A stretch of 14,041 bases of DNA from Actinomycetota bacterium. Lineage in GTDB: Bacteria > Actinomycetota > Actinomycetes > Nanopelagicales > Nanopelagicaceae. Made by a program: the position numbers and the translations under genes. The first letter of the stretch is position 1. Each line of letters starts with the position of its first letter. The stretch lies in contig CANIAV010000012.1 in the NCBI GenBank assembly GCA_947465365.1, forward strand, positions 1 through 14,041, given 5' to 3'. This document shows, in pieces, positions 1 to 7,022 of this stretch. The notes under the pieces were generated by a model. It had not been told where the DNA came from. It searched no databases and saw only the letters and a program-made list of their open reading frames with translations.

Positions 1-203
1 AGCATCTTATTAATTGCAAAACCAACTGGTGAAGATGTGGCATATGCCGAAAGTTGCGTGCCAATAAATGATGACGATCCAGATCTTAGAAATCCGGGAT
101 CGCTGGCTTTATCCCAGCCTGCGTAAATCCAAGTTACGCCGAGCCAGATTCGTAAAACGCGCAGCGGCCATAATTGGTTCTTCCAAGAGGTTTTTAAGTT
201 CAT
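1..203 (-). CDS. DoxX/DoxD-like small membrane protein, N-terminal part (runs off left edge)
   Basis: An open frame starts at ATG 203-201 and stays open to base 1, giving 67 complete codons. An in-frame TAA lies seven codons upstream, so this ATG is the natural start. The peptide begins MNLKTSWKNQLWPLRVLRIW and continues with LGVTWIYAGWDKASDPGFL (residues 21-39). A first hydrophobic helix followed by a G-W-D-K-A/L-x-D-P segment is typical of the DoxX / TQO small subunit DoxD family of four-helix membrane proteins. That recognition rests on the N-terminus alone. Members are linked to quinone-dependent sulfur or thiol oxidation and redox homeostasis; no specific substrate can be assigned here. 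There is no Shine-Dalgarno sequence, but TACTTT ends 6 bases before the ATG, suggesting a leaderless transcript. The opposite strand also has open frames here, but their peptides resemble nothing. Confidence 0.62.
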   Translation of the reverse strand, partial: MNLKTSWKNQLWPLRVLRIWLGVTWIYAGWDKASDPGFLRSGSSSFIGTQLSAYATSSPVGFAINKM

Positions 204-209
204 GCGCAG

Positions 210-217
210 AAAGTAAC
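210..217 (-). promoter_or_regulatory. Candidate -10 element of the doxX-like gene (leaderless)
   Basis: GTTACTTT reads on the minus strand with its last T at 210, exactly 6 bases before the ATG at 203. That is the usual distance from a -10 hexamer to the transcription start, so the mRNA could begin at the ATG. The same octamer at the same distance precedes the heliorhodopsin gene. The -35 is poor (AGTACA at 17-base spacing). A better-looking TATAAA at 226-221 is an alternative and would leave a leader of about 10 bases. Confidence 0.38.
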
Positions 218-283
218 GGCTTTATATGTGAATGTACTGAGGGCGCACTGGGCGCCAGGTGAAGATTGACCAACTTAAGAGAG

Positions 284-356
284 CTGCCCCACCTGGCCTC
301 GATCCAGGGACATCCGAATTAACAGTTCGGCGCTCTACCAACTGAGCTATGGGGCA
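284..356 (-). tRNA. tRNA-Asn (anticodon GTT)
   Basis: The 73-base minus-strand sequence folds as a complete cloverleaf. The acceptor stem TGCCCCA/TGGGGCA has 7 pairs with discriminator G. The D arm is GCTCAGTTGGTAGAGC. The anticodon stem CCGAA/TTCGG encloses CTGTTAA, with anticodon GTT (plus-strand bases 321-323), reading Asn codons AAC and AAU. The variable loop has 5 bases. The T arm CCTGG/CCAGG has loop ATCGAGG. The 3' CCA is not encoded and must be added by the CCA-adding enzyme. The T loop starts with A where nearly all elongator tRNAs have T54, the only irregularity. The gene lies 71 bases after dnaG on the same strand, so it may be read from the dnaG operon or from its own promoter. 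Confidence 0.96.
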
Positions 357-427
357 AAGATTTAAATCTTGTCTTGCAGGCGCACACTCTAGCGCACGAG
401 GTGCTTGGGGTTAAAATCGATTTGGGT

Positions 428-2272
428 CTAAATCGAGCGAAGTGCCAGGTCGTGTAGCCCGCGACGGGTGGTCTCGAGGGCGACCAGGCTAGTAAATGCC
501 GCCGTGTACTCCTGTTCATTCTCAACGGGGTTAAGTCTTTGTAGCGATGATTTCAAATCTGCAATCGCGCGCGAAATCGCAACTTCGCGCAACCTTGCGA
601 CGATGCTTTCAACATAGTGTCCAGTTACTTCACCATCGGCGCGGATCGGCTCCACATTTAATTCGGTAAATAGAGCGCGCATATTTTCATCAGCGACTTG
701 TTCGATTTCAATCGAACTCTGCTCTGGCGCAGCGCTAATAATGGCCGCTAACTGGCTGTAGGCCGGATGGGTGAAAGCGTTACTTTCAATCTCAGCCCAA
801 TTTAAAATCAAAGTAGGCATTTGCAAGCGCGCTTTTAAAACTTCGCGCTCGAGAATCAAACGTGGCTCTTGCGGATTAGGGCGCCATTGCACGCTAGCAG
901 TTGACTCTTCAAGAGGAGCAGCGCTGGCACTTTGCGGACGTGATTTCAAACCTTGATTAACTGCCGCAGTTACTAATTCAACTTCAACACCCAACCAACC
1001 GGCAAGCAAACGAGTGTATTCCGGGCGCAGTGACTTGTCGCGAATCTGTGCCACCAGCGGCGCAGTTGCATTAAGTGCGTTAACGCGACCTTCGGCGCTA
1101 TCTAATTTATGTAGACCAAGTTCAGTTTTGATAGCAAATTCAAATAGTGGAACTCGTTTTGCAATCAGATCACGCAGCGCTAGATCACCTTTTTGCTGAC
1201 GCAGATCACAAGGGTCTAAACCATCTGGTTCTACGGCTACAAATGTTTGTGTGACAAATTTCTGATCTTCGCTAAAGGCGCGCAGCGCAGCTTTCTGTCC
1301 AGCTGCATCGCCATCGAAGGTAAAGATAACTTCGCCGCGAAAAGCATCATCGTCCATTAATAAGCGGCGAATAATTCGGATGTGGTCTGCGCCAAATGCG
1401 GTGCCACAAGTTGCAACTGCGGTTGTGATGCCAGCTAATTGCGCCGCCATTACATCGGTATAGCCTTCCACGATAACAACTTGGCGCTTCTTGGCGATCT
1501 CTTTCTTAGCCATATCAAGCCCATATAAAACTTGGCTCTTCTTATAAACCGGGGTCTCGGATGTATTTAAATATTTTGGCCCTTGATCTTCTTCATCACT
1601 TGCCAATTTACGCGCGCCAAATCCAACTACATCACCTGAAATATCGCGGATCGGCCAAGTTAAACGATTGCGGAACTTATCTATCGGACCGCGCTGGCCC
1701 ATCTTAGAAAGCCCAGCAGTTTCTAGTTCATCAATTGTGTAGCCTTCGGCGCGCAAGAATTTAGTCAGGCCATCCCATTCATCGGGCGCATAACCAACAC
1801 CAAATCTTTCACACGCAGCCTTATCAAAGCCGCGTTTGGTCATTAGCTCACGCGCATGGGCTGCAGTAGGTGAAGTATTTAATTGATCTTGATAAAACTT
1901 TGCCGCAAGTGCATTTGCTGCAATTAGCCGCGTGCGATTGCCCGCAGGTGCTGGCGTGAAATTACCTTCTTCATAACGAAGTTGATATCCCATGCGATCT
2001 GCCAGGCGTTCAATAGTTTCAGTAAAACTCAAATGATCCATCTTCATCACAAAGGAAATAACATCGCCACTTGTCTGGCAGCCAAAGCAATGGAAGAAGC
2101 CCTTACTTGGGGTTACGTGAAATGAAGGTGATTTCTCATCATGGAAAGGACATAAACCTTTCTTCTGGCCGCCACCTGCTGATTTAAGTTGAACATAATC
2201 TGCAACGACTTCATCAATGGCCGAGCGTTCGCGGATGTAAGTGACATCCTCTTCCTTGATACGTCCGCTCAT
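428..2272 (-). CDS. dnaG: DNA primase DnaG
   Basis: Synthesises the RNA primers that start Okazaki fragments, working with the replicative helicase. The 614-residue length is normal for bacterial DnaG. The N-terminal CHC2 zinc-binding domain has ligands C41, H44, C62 and C65 (CPFH ... HCFGC). The catalytic core follows, with the basic motif KFRNRLTWPI near residues 199-208. In the Toprim domain, VVIVEGYTD (265-273) supplies the catalytic glutamate E269 and FTFDGDAAG (317-325) supplies metal-binding D320 and D322. The C-terminal 150 residues should be the helicase-binding domain, which is weakly conserved. Start ATG 2272 lies 9 bases after the dgt stop, so this is the last protein gene of the glyS-dusB-ydcF-dgt-dnaG cluster. 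dgt next to dnaG is a conserved actinobacterial arrangement, as in Mycobacterium tuberculosis (recalled). Confidence 0.97.
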   Translation of the reverse strand: MSGRIKEEDVTYIRERSAIDEVVADYVQLKSAGGGQKKGLCPFHDEKSPSFHVTPSKGFFHCFGCQTSGDVISFVMKMDHLSFTETIERLADRMGYQLRYEEGNFTPAPAGNRTRLIAANALAAKFYQDQLNTSPTAAHARELMTKRGFDKAACERFGVGYAPDEWDGLTKFLRAEGYTIDELETAGLSKMGQRGPIDKFRNRLTWPIRDISGDVVGFGARKLASDEEDQGPKYLNTSETPVYKKSQVLYGLDMAKKEIAKKRQVVIVEGYTDVMAAQLAGITTAVATCGTAFGADHIRIIRRLLMDDDAFRGEVIFTFDGDAAGQKAALRAFSEDQKFVTQTFVAVEPDGLDPCDLRQQKGDLALRDLIAKRVPLFEFAIKTELGLHKLDSAEGRVNALNATAPLVAQIRDKSLRPEYTRLLAGWLGVEVELVTAAVNQGLKSRPQSASAAPLEESTASVQWRPNPQEPRLILEREVLKARLQMPTLILNWAEIESNAFTHPAYSQLAAIISAAPEQSSIEIEQVADENMRALFTELNVEPIRADGEVTGHYVESIVARLREVAISRAIADLKSSLQRLNPVENEQEYTAAFTSLVALETTRRGLHDLALRSI

Positions 2273-2281
2273 GAGGCCATG

Positions 2282-3511
2282 CTATCTGAGCGCGCTAAGG
2301 CGAGCATGTAAGGCATATGCGCCGGGGTCCGTCAGGCTGGCGATCTGATCTATGACGATGCGCATCCGCTCGGTCTCATTTGTTGAAGCCTGCCAATCTT
2401 TAGCGAAGATGGAATCTAAATTGGTTGCCGCATGTTTGTGCAGCATCTCAACTAACTCTTTGATTACTACTTGTTGTTTGGCATAGCGCTCTTGCGATGC
2501 CGCCGCATTTATTAGGTAATGGCCAGCTATAGATTTTAGAAAATCGACTTCAACCTGTTGTTCGCGTGGAATAACCAGATCTGCGGTGTAACGCATCAGC
2601 GGTCCATCACCATGGACTTTACGGGTTTCCAGCTCTGCCGCTAATACAAAGCGACCAATTAGCTGCGAAGTGGAATCTTTTAAACGCGCAAGCGAGCGAT
2701 GCGTGCCATCGTAATAACGTGGCCAGCAAGAAAGGTTCTGTAAACGCTCTAGCGCAGCAGCTGCTTCTTCCTTAGTTGCAGTTGATCCATATCCCGAAAC
2801 CATTTCGCTATGCAAAATATCAAAATCACGTTCCAAGTTTTCTACTTTAATTTGGCCCACAAAGATGGCATCTTCTAAATCATGAACTGAATAAGCACAA
2901 TCGTCAGACCAATCCATAATTTGTGCTTCGATACATTTGCGATCTACTGGGGCGGCTTGGCGTACCCAATTAAATATCGCAACATCATCATCGTAAACGC
3001 CAAATTTGCGTGGGTTTATCGCGCGCGGCCATGGATATTTAGTTGCCGCATCCAGTGATGCTCGCGTGAGATTTAAACCAACGCTCTTGCCATCTTTATC
3101 AACTGTCTTTGCTTCAATCCGCGTTAATAAACGAAAGCTCTGGGCATTTCCTTCAAAGCCCCCAAAATCTTTGGCAACTTCAGCAAGTGCTTCTTCACCA
3201 TTGTGGCCAAATGGTGGATGGCCTAAATCATGAGATAAACAAGCAGTCTCAAGTAAATCTGGATCTGCACCTAGTGATTCACCGAGTTCGCGACCGATCT
3301 GTGCGCATTCCAGCGAATGTGAAAGGCGAGTGCGTTGAAAATCATTCTCCCAAGGAACTGCAACTTGAGTCTTTGCAGCTAAGCGGCGCAGCGCTGCAGA
3401 GTGGATAACGCGGGCGCGATCGCGCATAAATTCTGTGCGTCCGGTGCGCTTGGCAGGTTCAAAGAGATAGCGCTCTTGATCTGCTTCACTGTAATTTAAC
3501 GCCCCGCTCAT
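2282..3511 (-). CDS. dgt: Deoxyguanosinetriphosphate triphosphohydrolase-like protein (HD domain)
   Basis: Predicted to hydrolyse dNTPs to deoxynucleoside and triphosphate, limiting dNTP pools. At 409 residues it matches the shorter actinobacterial Dgt-like proteins. The N-terminus has the typical GRTEFMRDRARVIHSAALRR stretch (24-43). The metal-binding HD signature runs RTRLSHSLE (H65), then CLSHDLGHPPFGHNGE with H94 and D95, then the last ligand in MDWSDDCAYSVHDLED near D203/D204. All HD metal ligands appear intact, so it should be active. Exact nucleotide preference and allosteric activators cannot be read from the sequence. ATG 3511 lies 4 bases after the stop of the upstream DUF218 gene and has only a weak purine run before it, which suggests translational coupling. 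Its neighbour dnaG consumes nucleotides, so co-expression makes physiological sense (inference). Confidence 0.94.
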   Translation of the reverse strand: MSGALNYSEADQERYLFEPAKRTGRTEFMRDRARVIHSAALRRLAAKTQVAVPWENDFQRTRLSHSLECAQIGRELGESLGADPDLLETACLSHDLGHPPFGHNGEEALAEVAKDFGGFEGNAQSFRLLTRIEAKTVDKDGKSVGLNLTRASLDAATKYPWPRAINPRKFGVYDDDVAIFNWVRQAAPVDRKCIEAQIMDWSDDCAYSVHDLEDAIFVGQIKVENLERDFDILHSEMVSGYGSTATKEEAAAALERLQNLSCWPRYYDGTHRSLARLKDSTSQLIGRFVLAAELETRKVHGDGPLMRYTADLVIPREQQVEVDFLKSIAGHYLINAAASQERYAKQQVVIKELVEMLHKHAATNLDSIFAKDWQASTNETERMRIVIDQIASLTDPGAYALHARLSALR

Positions 3512-3515
3512 AGCC

Positions 3516-4139
3516 CTACCCTAAATGATCGCTGATATGAATGCCGCGCCTGCCAAGGCTCACATAAGCTAAATAAGCGCCGGCTTCCCGTATTAAATAG
3601 CGTTTTCCGGAAGCTGCCAAAGCATTTGGGCCAGTCTTTACTGGTGAGCAGGTTGCGACAACTCCTAAATCATTGGCCATAGTCATAGCGCGCCGACAGT
3701 GGAACGGATCGGTCACAATAATTACATCTTGCATATTCTTTAACTTCATAAACTTTACATAATTTTCGGTAGATACCCAGGTATCTCGCCCGACTTCTAG
3801 CGCGGAAATATTTTTAGATTTAATTCCGTGTGTAGAAAGCCAATACTTTCCAGAGGCAGCCTCAGTTGTGCGATCTCCAGGTGCGCCGGCACCAACGGTA
3901 ATAATGTGTCGGGCTAAGCCAAGATCGTAAATTCGTTTTGCCTCATCTAAACGCGCTTGTAGAACTTCACCTGGTCGCCCATTTAATTGGGCAGCACCTA
4001 GAACAACGATGACATCGCCTTCGCGAGTTAAGGTGTTATGAGCTGCCTGCCAAGTTACACCAACTGCATAAAGTGGCACAGCAATGATGACTAATAAGAT
4101 CGCAGCAATTACGCGGCGAATAATTTTAAAGATGATCAT
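3516..4139 (-). CDS. YdcF/SanA-type DUF218 membrane-anchored protein
   Basis: A 207-residue protein of the DUF218 (YdcF/SanA/ElyC) family. Residues 7-28 form one N-terminal hydrophobic helix after a short basic start (MIIFKIIRRV), so the rest probably lies outside the membrane. The conserved DUF218 blocks are visible: VIVVLGAAQLNGRPG (43-57), followed by LQARLDEAKRIYDLG; GAGAPGDRTTEAASGKYWL; and VTDPFHCRRAMTMA, the signature D-P-F/Y-H-x-x-R-A. YLIREAGAYL sits near the C-terminus. Family members are implicated in envelope integrity and lipid-carrier or peptidoglycan precursor metabolism in E. coli, but no reaction is established for this one. Its ATG overlaps the dusB stop in ATGA (4136-4139), so translation is coupled to dusB, and dgt follows after 4 bases. 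Confidence 0.88.
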   Translation of the reverse strand: MIIFKIIRRVIAAILLVIIAVPLYAVGVTWQAAHNTLTREGDVIVVLGAAQLNGRPGEVLQARLDEAKRIYDLGLARHIITVGAGAPGDRTTEAASGKYWLSTHGIKSKNISALEVGRDTWVSTENYVKFMKLKNMQDVIIVTDPFHCRRAMTMANDLGVVATCSPVKTGPNALAASGKRYLIREAGAYLAYVSLGRRGIHISDHLG

Positions 4140-5272
4140 CCGCCAGAAATCGCATCCTCTAACTCAACTGCTACATCTTCATCAGGATCATTTAGCCAAC
4201 CATCGGGCAGAGTCGGTGGACGACCATGGCTGACGCGGCCACGTGGTTTCTCGGCAACTTCAACTGGGTATGGCTGATCGGTTAACTGATCAAGCAATCC
4301 GCGCAGTTCCGCAAGAGATGAATGCATACCAAATTGGCGACGAAGTTCGCTATTGACGCGAAATCCCTTTAAATACCAGGCCATATGTTTGCGCAGGTCA
4401 CGACAACCGCGATCTTCTGATTCAAAGTAATCCACTATTAGCTCACCATGGCGATACATAACTTCCCGCACCTGATGAAGCGTTGGTAAAACTTTCTTAT
4501 CCCCGCCATTAAAAGCTTCGACTAAGTCAGCAAATAACCAAGGACGTCCTAAACACCCGCGTCCAACAACAACGCCTGCGCAACCTGTCTCTTTCATCAT
4601 CGCTAATCCATCGCTGCCTGACCAGATATCGCCATTGCCAAGTACAGGTGTGCCAGTCGGTTTTAGATGCTCAACTAAACGAGATATCGCCGACCAATCA
4701 GCTTTACCTTCATACATCTGTTCTGCAGTTCGCGCATGCAAAGCAACCCAGGCAACACCGCTATCGGATGCTGACTTGGCGGCTTCTAAATAAGTGTGAT
4801 GATCGGTATCGATTCCGATACGCATCTTTACCGTTACCGGAATTCCAAATGGTTTCGCCGCTTGTACTGCAGCATCAACAATTGATGCAAAGAGTTTACG
4901 TTTATAGGGAAGGGCTGCTCCCCCACCTTTGCGAGTTACCTTTGGTACAGGACAACCAAAGTTCATATCAATATGATCGGCTAAATTTTCTTTACCGATC
5001 ATTGTTACCGCAGCGCGCATCGTGTGCGGATCAACGCTATACAACTGCACCGAACGCGGCCATTCACCGGCACCAGGTGCAATCATGCGCAAGGTGTCGG
5101 GGCGTCTTTCTATTAAGGCGCGCGCAGTAACCATTTCCGAGACAAATAATCCAGCGCCTTGTTCGCGACATAGCGCGCGAAAGGCAGAGTTAGTGATTCC
5201 CGCCATCGGCGCAAGAACCACCGGTGGATCGATTACATGATCACCACTTGCAAGTGGCAGAGTTAAAGCCAC
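4136..5272 (-). CDS. dusB: tRNA-dihydrouridine synthase, DusB family
   Basis: A flavin-dependent reductase that converts uridine to dihydrouridine in the tRNA D loop. The 378-residue length is normal for actinobacterial DusB. The TIM-barrel start carries LAPMAGITNSAFR (20-32) for FMN binding. MNFGCPVPKVTRKGGGAAL (103-121) contains the catalytic cysteine C107. The FMN-contacting lysine is K149 in VKMRIGI, the barrel HART motif is at 179-182, and the phosphate-binding loops are GNGDI (212-216) and VVVGRGCLGRPW. The C-terminal helical domain begins around LRKHMAWYLKG. The start codon is GTG at 5272, 4 bases after the glyS stop and without a clear Shine-Dalgarno sequence, which points to coupling with glyS. 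A tRNA-modifying enzyme beside an aminoacyl-tRNA synthetase is a sensible functional pairing. Confidence 0.95.
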   Translation of the reverse strand: MALTLPLASGDHVIDPPVVLAPMAGITNSAFRALCREQGAGLFVSEMVTARALIERRPDTLRMIAPGAGEWPRSVQLYSVDPHTMRAAVTMIGKENLADHIDMNFGCPVPKVTRKGGGAALPYKRKLFASIVDAAVQAAKPFGIPVTVKMRIGIDTDHHTYLEAAKSASDSGVAWVALHARTAEQMYEGKADWSAISRLVEHLKPTGTPVLGNGDIWSGSDGLAMMKETGCAGVVVGRGCLGRPWLFADLVEAFNGGDKKVLPTLHQVREVMYRHGELIVDYFESEDRGCRDLRKHMAWYLKGFRVNSELRRQFGMHSSLAELRGLLDQLTDQPYPVEVAEKPRGRVSHGRPPTLPDGWLNDPDEDVAVELEDAISGG

Positions 5273-5276
5273 TTAA

Positions 5277-6656
5277 TTAGCAACCAATTAGTTTGGGAGC
5301 AAGCCAAGCTTCGACTTGATCAAGGGCAATCCGCTCTTGCGCCATAGTGTCGCGATCGCGAATTGTCACTGCCTGATCATCCAAAGTTTCAAAGTCGATG
5401 GTGATGCAATAAGGAGTACCGATCTCATCTTGGCGACGATAACGACGGCCAATTGCACCAGCATCATCAAAATCGATATTCCAGTTCTTACGCAGCTGCG
5501 CAGCTAGATCTCGCGCCTTCGGCGATAGATCAGCGTTGCGAGAAAGCGGCAGTACTGCAACCTTTACCGGTGCCAAGCGATGATCAAGTTTTAGAACTGC
5601 GCGCTTTTCCATCTCGCCCTTAGCATTTGGCGCTTCATCTTCAGTGAAGGCATCCATCAAAAAGGTTAAGGTGCAGCGATCTACGCCTGCCGCAGGTTCG
5701 ATAACAAATGGTGTCCAACGTTCGTTCTTCTCTTGATCAAAGTAAGAAAGATCTTTACCGGATGCGGCAGAGTGCGCTTTAAGATCGAAATCGGTGCGGT
5801 TAGCAATTCCTTCGAGCTCGCCCCATTCAGTACCAGCAAATTCAAATTTATATTCAATATCCGCAGTGCGTTTGGAATAGTGCGATAACTTCTCTTTTGG
5901 GTGGTCATAAATACGTAAGCGATCTGGATTAATTCCTAGATCTTTATACCAAGCAAGTCGCGTATCAATCCAGTATTGGTGCCAATCTTCATCTGTACCA
6001 GGCACGACGAAGAACTCCATCTCCATCTGCTCAAATTCGCGAGTACGGAAGATAAAGTTTCCAGGCGTAATTTCATTACGGAATGATTTACCGATCTGAC
6101 CAATACCAAATGGTGGCTTACGACGTGAGGTCGTCATCACCTGTTCGAAGTTAATAAAGATTCCTTGCGCAGTCTCAGGACGTAGATAAGCAAGTCCTGA
6201 CTCGTCTTCAACTGGTCCAAGGTAAGTCTTTAACAAACCAGAGAATTGCTTTGGAGTTGTGAACTGTCCTTTATTTCCGCAAGCAGGACAGTTCATATCG
6301 GTTAGTGATTCAAGCTTCTTCTTATGCTTTGCTTCATAAGCTTCTTCTAAATGATCTGCGCGATAGCGCTTATTGCACGCGGTACATTCGGTAAGCGGAT
6401 CGCTAAAGGTTGCCACGTGGCCAGATGCTTCCCAAACTTCACGAGCCAAAATTACGCAAGAATCTAGGCCGACCACATCTTCGCGACCCATCACCATGGA
6501 TTTCCACCATTGGCGCTTTACATTGTTCTTTAACTCAACTCCAAGTGGGCCGTAATCCCATGAGGCGCGCAATCCGCCGTAAATTTCTGATGAGGGATAA
6601 ACAAATCCACGTCGCTTGGCGAGGGAAACAATATTTTCTAAACGATCTACGGCCAC
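5277..6656 (-). CDS. glyS: Glycyl-tRNA synthetase, class II alpha2 type
   Basis: Charges tRNA-Gly with glycine in the cytoplasm. The 459 residues match the homodimeric (alpha2) enzyme of Actinobacteria rather than the two-subunit GlyQ/GlyS form. The N-terminus [20 protein letters not shown] and [18 protein letters not shown] are typical of the family. An inserted zinc-binding pair is visible: C91-C94 (CTAC) and C123-C126 (CPAC). Motif 2 is [20 protein letters not shown] (192-211). Motif 3 is the [14 protein letters not shown] block from 324. The anticodon-binding domain starts near [10 protein letters not shown] (361) and runs to the end. The start is GTG at 6656, supported by GGAG 7 bases upstream. 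It opens the tightly packed cluster running down to dnaG. An ABM-like gene ends 58 bases upstream and may be on the same transcript. Confidence 0.97.
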   Translation of the reverse strand: MAVDRLENIVSLAKRRGFVYPSSEIYGGLRASWDYGPLGVELKNNVKRQWWKSMVMGREDVVGLDSCVILAREVWEASGHVATFSDPLTECTACNKRYRADHLEEAYEAKHKKKLESLTDMNCPACGNKGQFTTPKQFSGLLKTYLGPVEDESGLAYLRPETAQGIFINFEQVMTTSRRKPPFGIGQIGKSFRNEITPGNFIFRTREFEQMEMEFFVVPGTDEDWHQYWIDTRLAWYKDLGINPDRLRIYDHPKEKLSHYSKRTADIEYKFEFAGTEWGELEGIANRTDFDLKAHSAASGKDLSYFDQEKNERWTPFVIEPAAGVDRCTLTFLMDAFTEDEAPNAKGEMEKRAVLKLDHRLAPVKVAVLPLSRNADLSPKARDLAAQLRKNWNIDFDDAGAIGRRYRRQDEIGTPYCITIDFETLDDQAVTIRDRDTMAQERIALDQVEAWLAPKLIGC

Positions 6657-6663
6657 AATAATT

Positions 6664-6667
6664 CTCC
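6664..6667 (-). promoter_or_regulatory. Shine-Dalgarno of glyS
   Basis: GGAG within ATGGAGA lies 7 bases before the GTG at 6656-6654. It selects this GTG as the glyS start, and the family N-terminus begins right there. Confidence 0.7.
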
Positions 6668-6714
6668 ATCCGGCTGGCTGTCGGCGAATAGCAACGGGTG
6701 TTGCAAACGTGTGC

Positions 6715-6990
6715 TTAGTTTAACTCGTAGGCACCTGGTTCATCAATTGCGCGCGCTAAAAGCGGAATCGCTTCTAGCTTTGTGCGCATCGCACTTAGCG
6801 CGCGGCGATAAGAGCCCACATTCTCCCAGCGAGTAACGATCGTCCATAAAGTGGGCTCATCGAGGTTCTGGCCATATTCGCCATCGATAAATCCGGCGCA
6901 ACTAGATAGCGCTTCATATGCTTTTTTTGCGTCATTTGCAAAGGCAGCGCTTTCAGCAAGGGAAACATTAAAGCGGGCAATTGCGATCAC
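6715..6990 (-). CDS. Small antibiotic-biosynthesis-monooxygenase (ABM)-like protein
   Basis: From GTG 6990 this encodes 91 residues beginning [14 protein letters not shown]. It has the layout of a dimeric alpha/beta-barrel ABM domain: a first beta strand (IAIARFNV), an amphipathic helix, the block [28 protein letters not shown] near the middle, then the helix [23 protein letters not shown]-fold proteins range from true monooxygenases to haem or small-molecule binders, so no reaction can be assigned. TTG at 7020 would add ten residues and leave only 2 bases to the divergent ZIP start. GTG is preferred because the family fold starts there and TACTCT ends 7 bases upstream, suiting a leaderless start. 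The gene ends 58 bases before glyS on the same strand. Confidence 0.72.
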   Translation of the reverse strand: MIAIARFNVSLAESAAFANDAKKAYEALSSCAGFIDGEYGQNLDEPTLWTIVTRWENVGSYRRALSAMRTKLEAIPLLARAIDEPGAYELN

Positions 6991-7022
6991 AGGCCCAAGA
7001 GTAATAGCGATATCCTTCAACT
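6991..7022. promoter_or_regulatory. Divergent promoter region between the ABM gene and the ZIP gene
   Basis: These 32 bases separate GTG 6990 (minus) from ATG 7023 (plus). On the plus strand TATCCT (7011-7016) ends 6 bases before the ZIP ATG. On the minus strand TACTCT (7003-6998) ends 7 bases before the ABM GTG. Neither gene has a Shine-Dalgarno sequence. Both transcripts would therefore start at or next to their start codons, with each -35 region lying inside or beyond the other gene's start. No convincing -35 hexamers were found. Confidence 0.4.

Noticed and set aside
1..123. Plus-strand frame open from base 1 to a TAA at 121-123, possibly the tail of an upstream gene
   Set aside because: The peptide shows no domain features, whereas the minus strand of the same bases encodes a recognisable membrane helix with DoxX-like residues.
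242..256. Inverted repeat GGCGC/GCGCC with 5-base loop, considered as a terminator after tRNA-Asn
   Set aside because: Only five pairs, no T-tract on either strand, and it is part of the doxX upstream region; too weak to call.
68..262. Plus-strand 64-codon open frame
   Set aside because: It lies antisense to the doxX-like N-terminus, its peptide resembles no family, and it has an implausible basic and cysteine composition.
4648..5130. Plus-strand 160-codon open frame
   Set aside because: It is wholly antisense to dusB including its catalytic region; composition rich in Q, R, L and H is typical of a shadow frame.
6691..6704. GCAAC-GGGT-GTTGC hairpin between the ABM gene and glyS
   Set aside because: Five pairs without a T-tract; it may be chance. 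It does not resemble a T-box, which would need a much longer leader.
6715..7020. TTG 7020 as start of the ABM-like protein
   Set aside because: It leaves only two bases to the divergent ZIP ATG, adds ten residues outside the ABM fold, and has no Shine-Dalgarno sequence; GTG 6990 fits better, though proteomics could reverse this.
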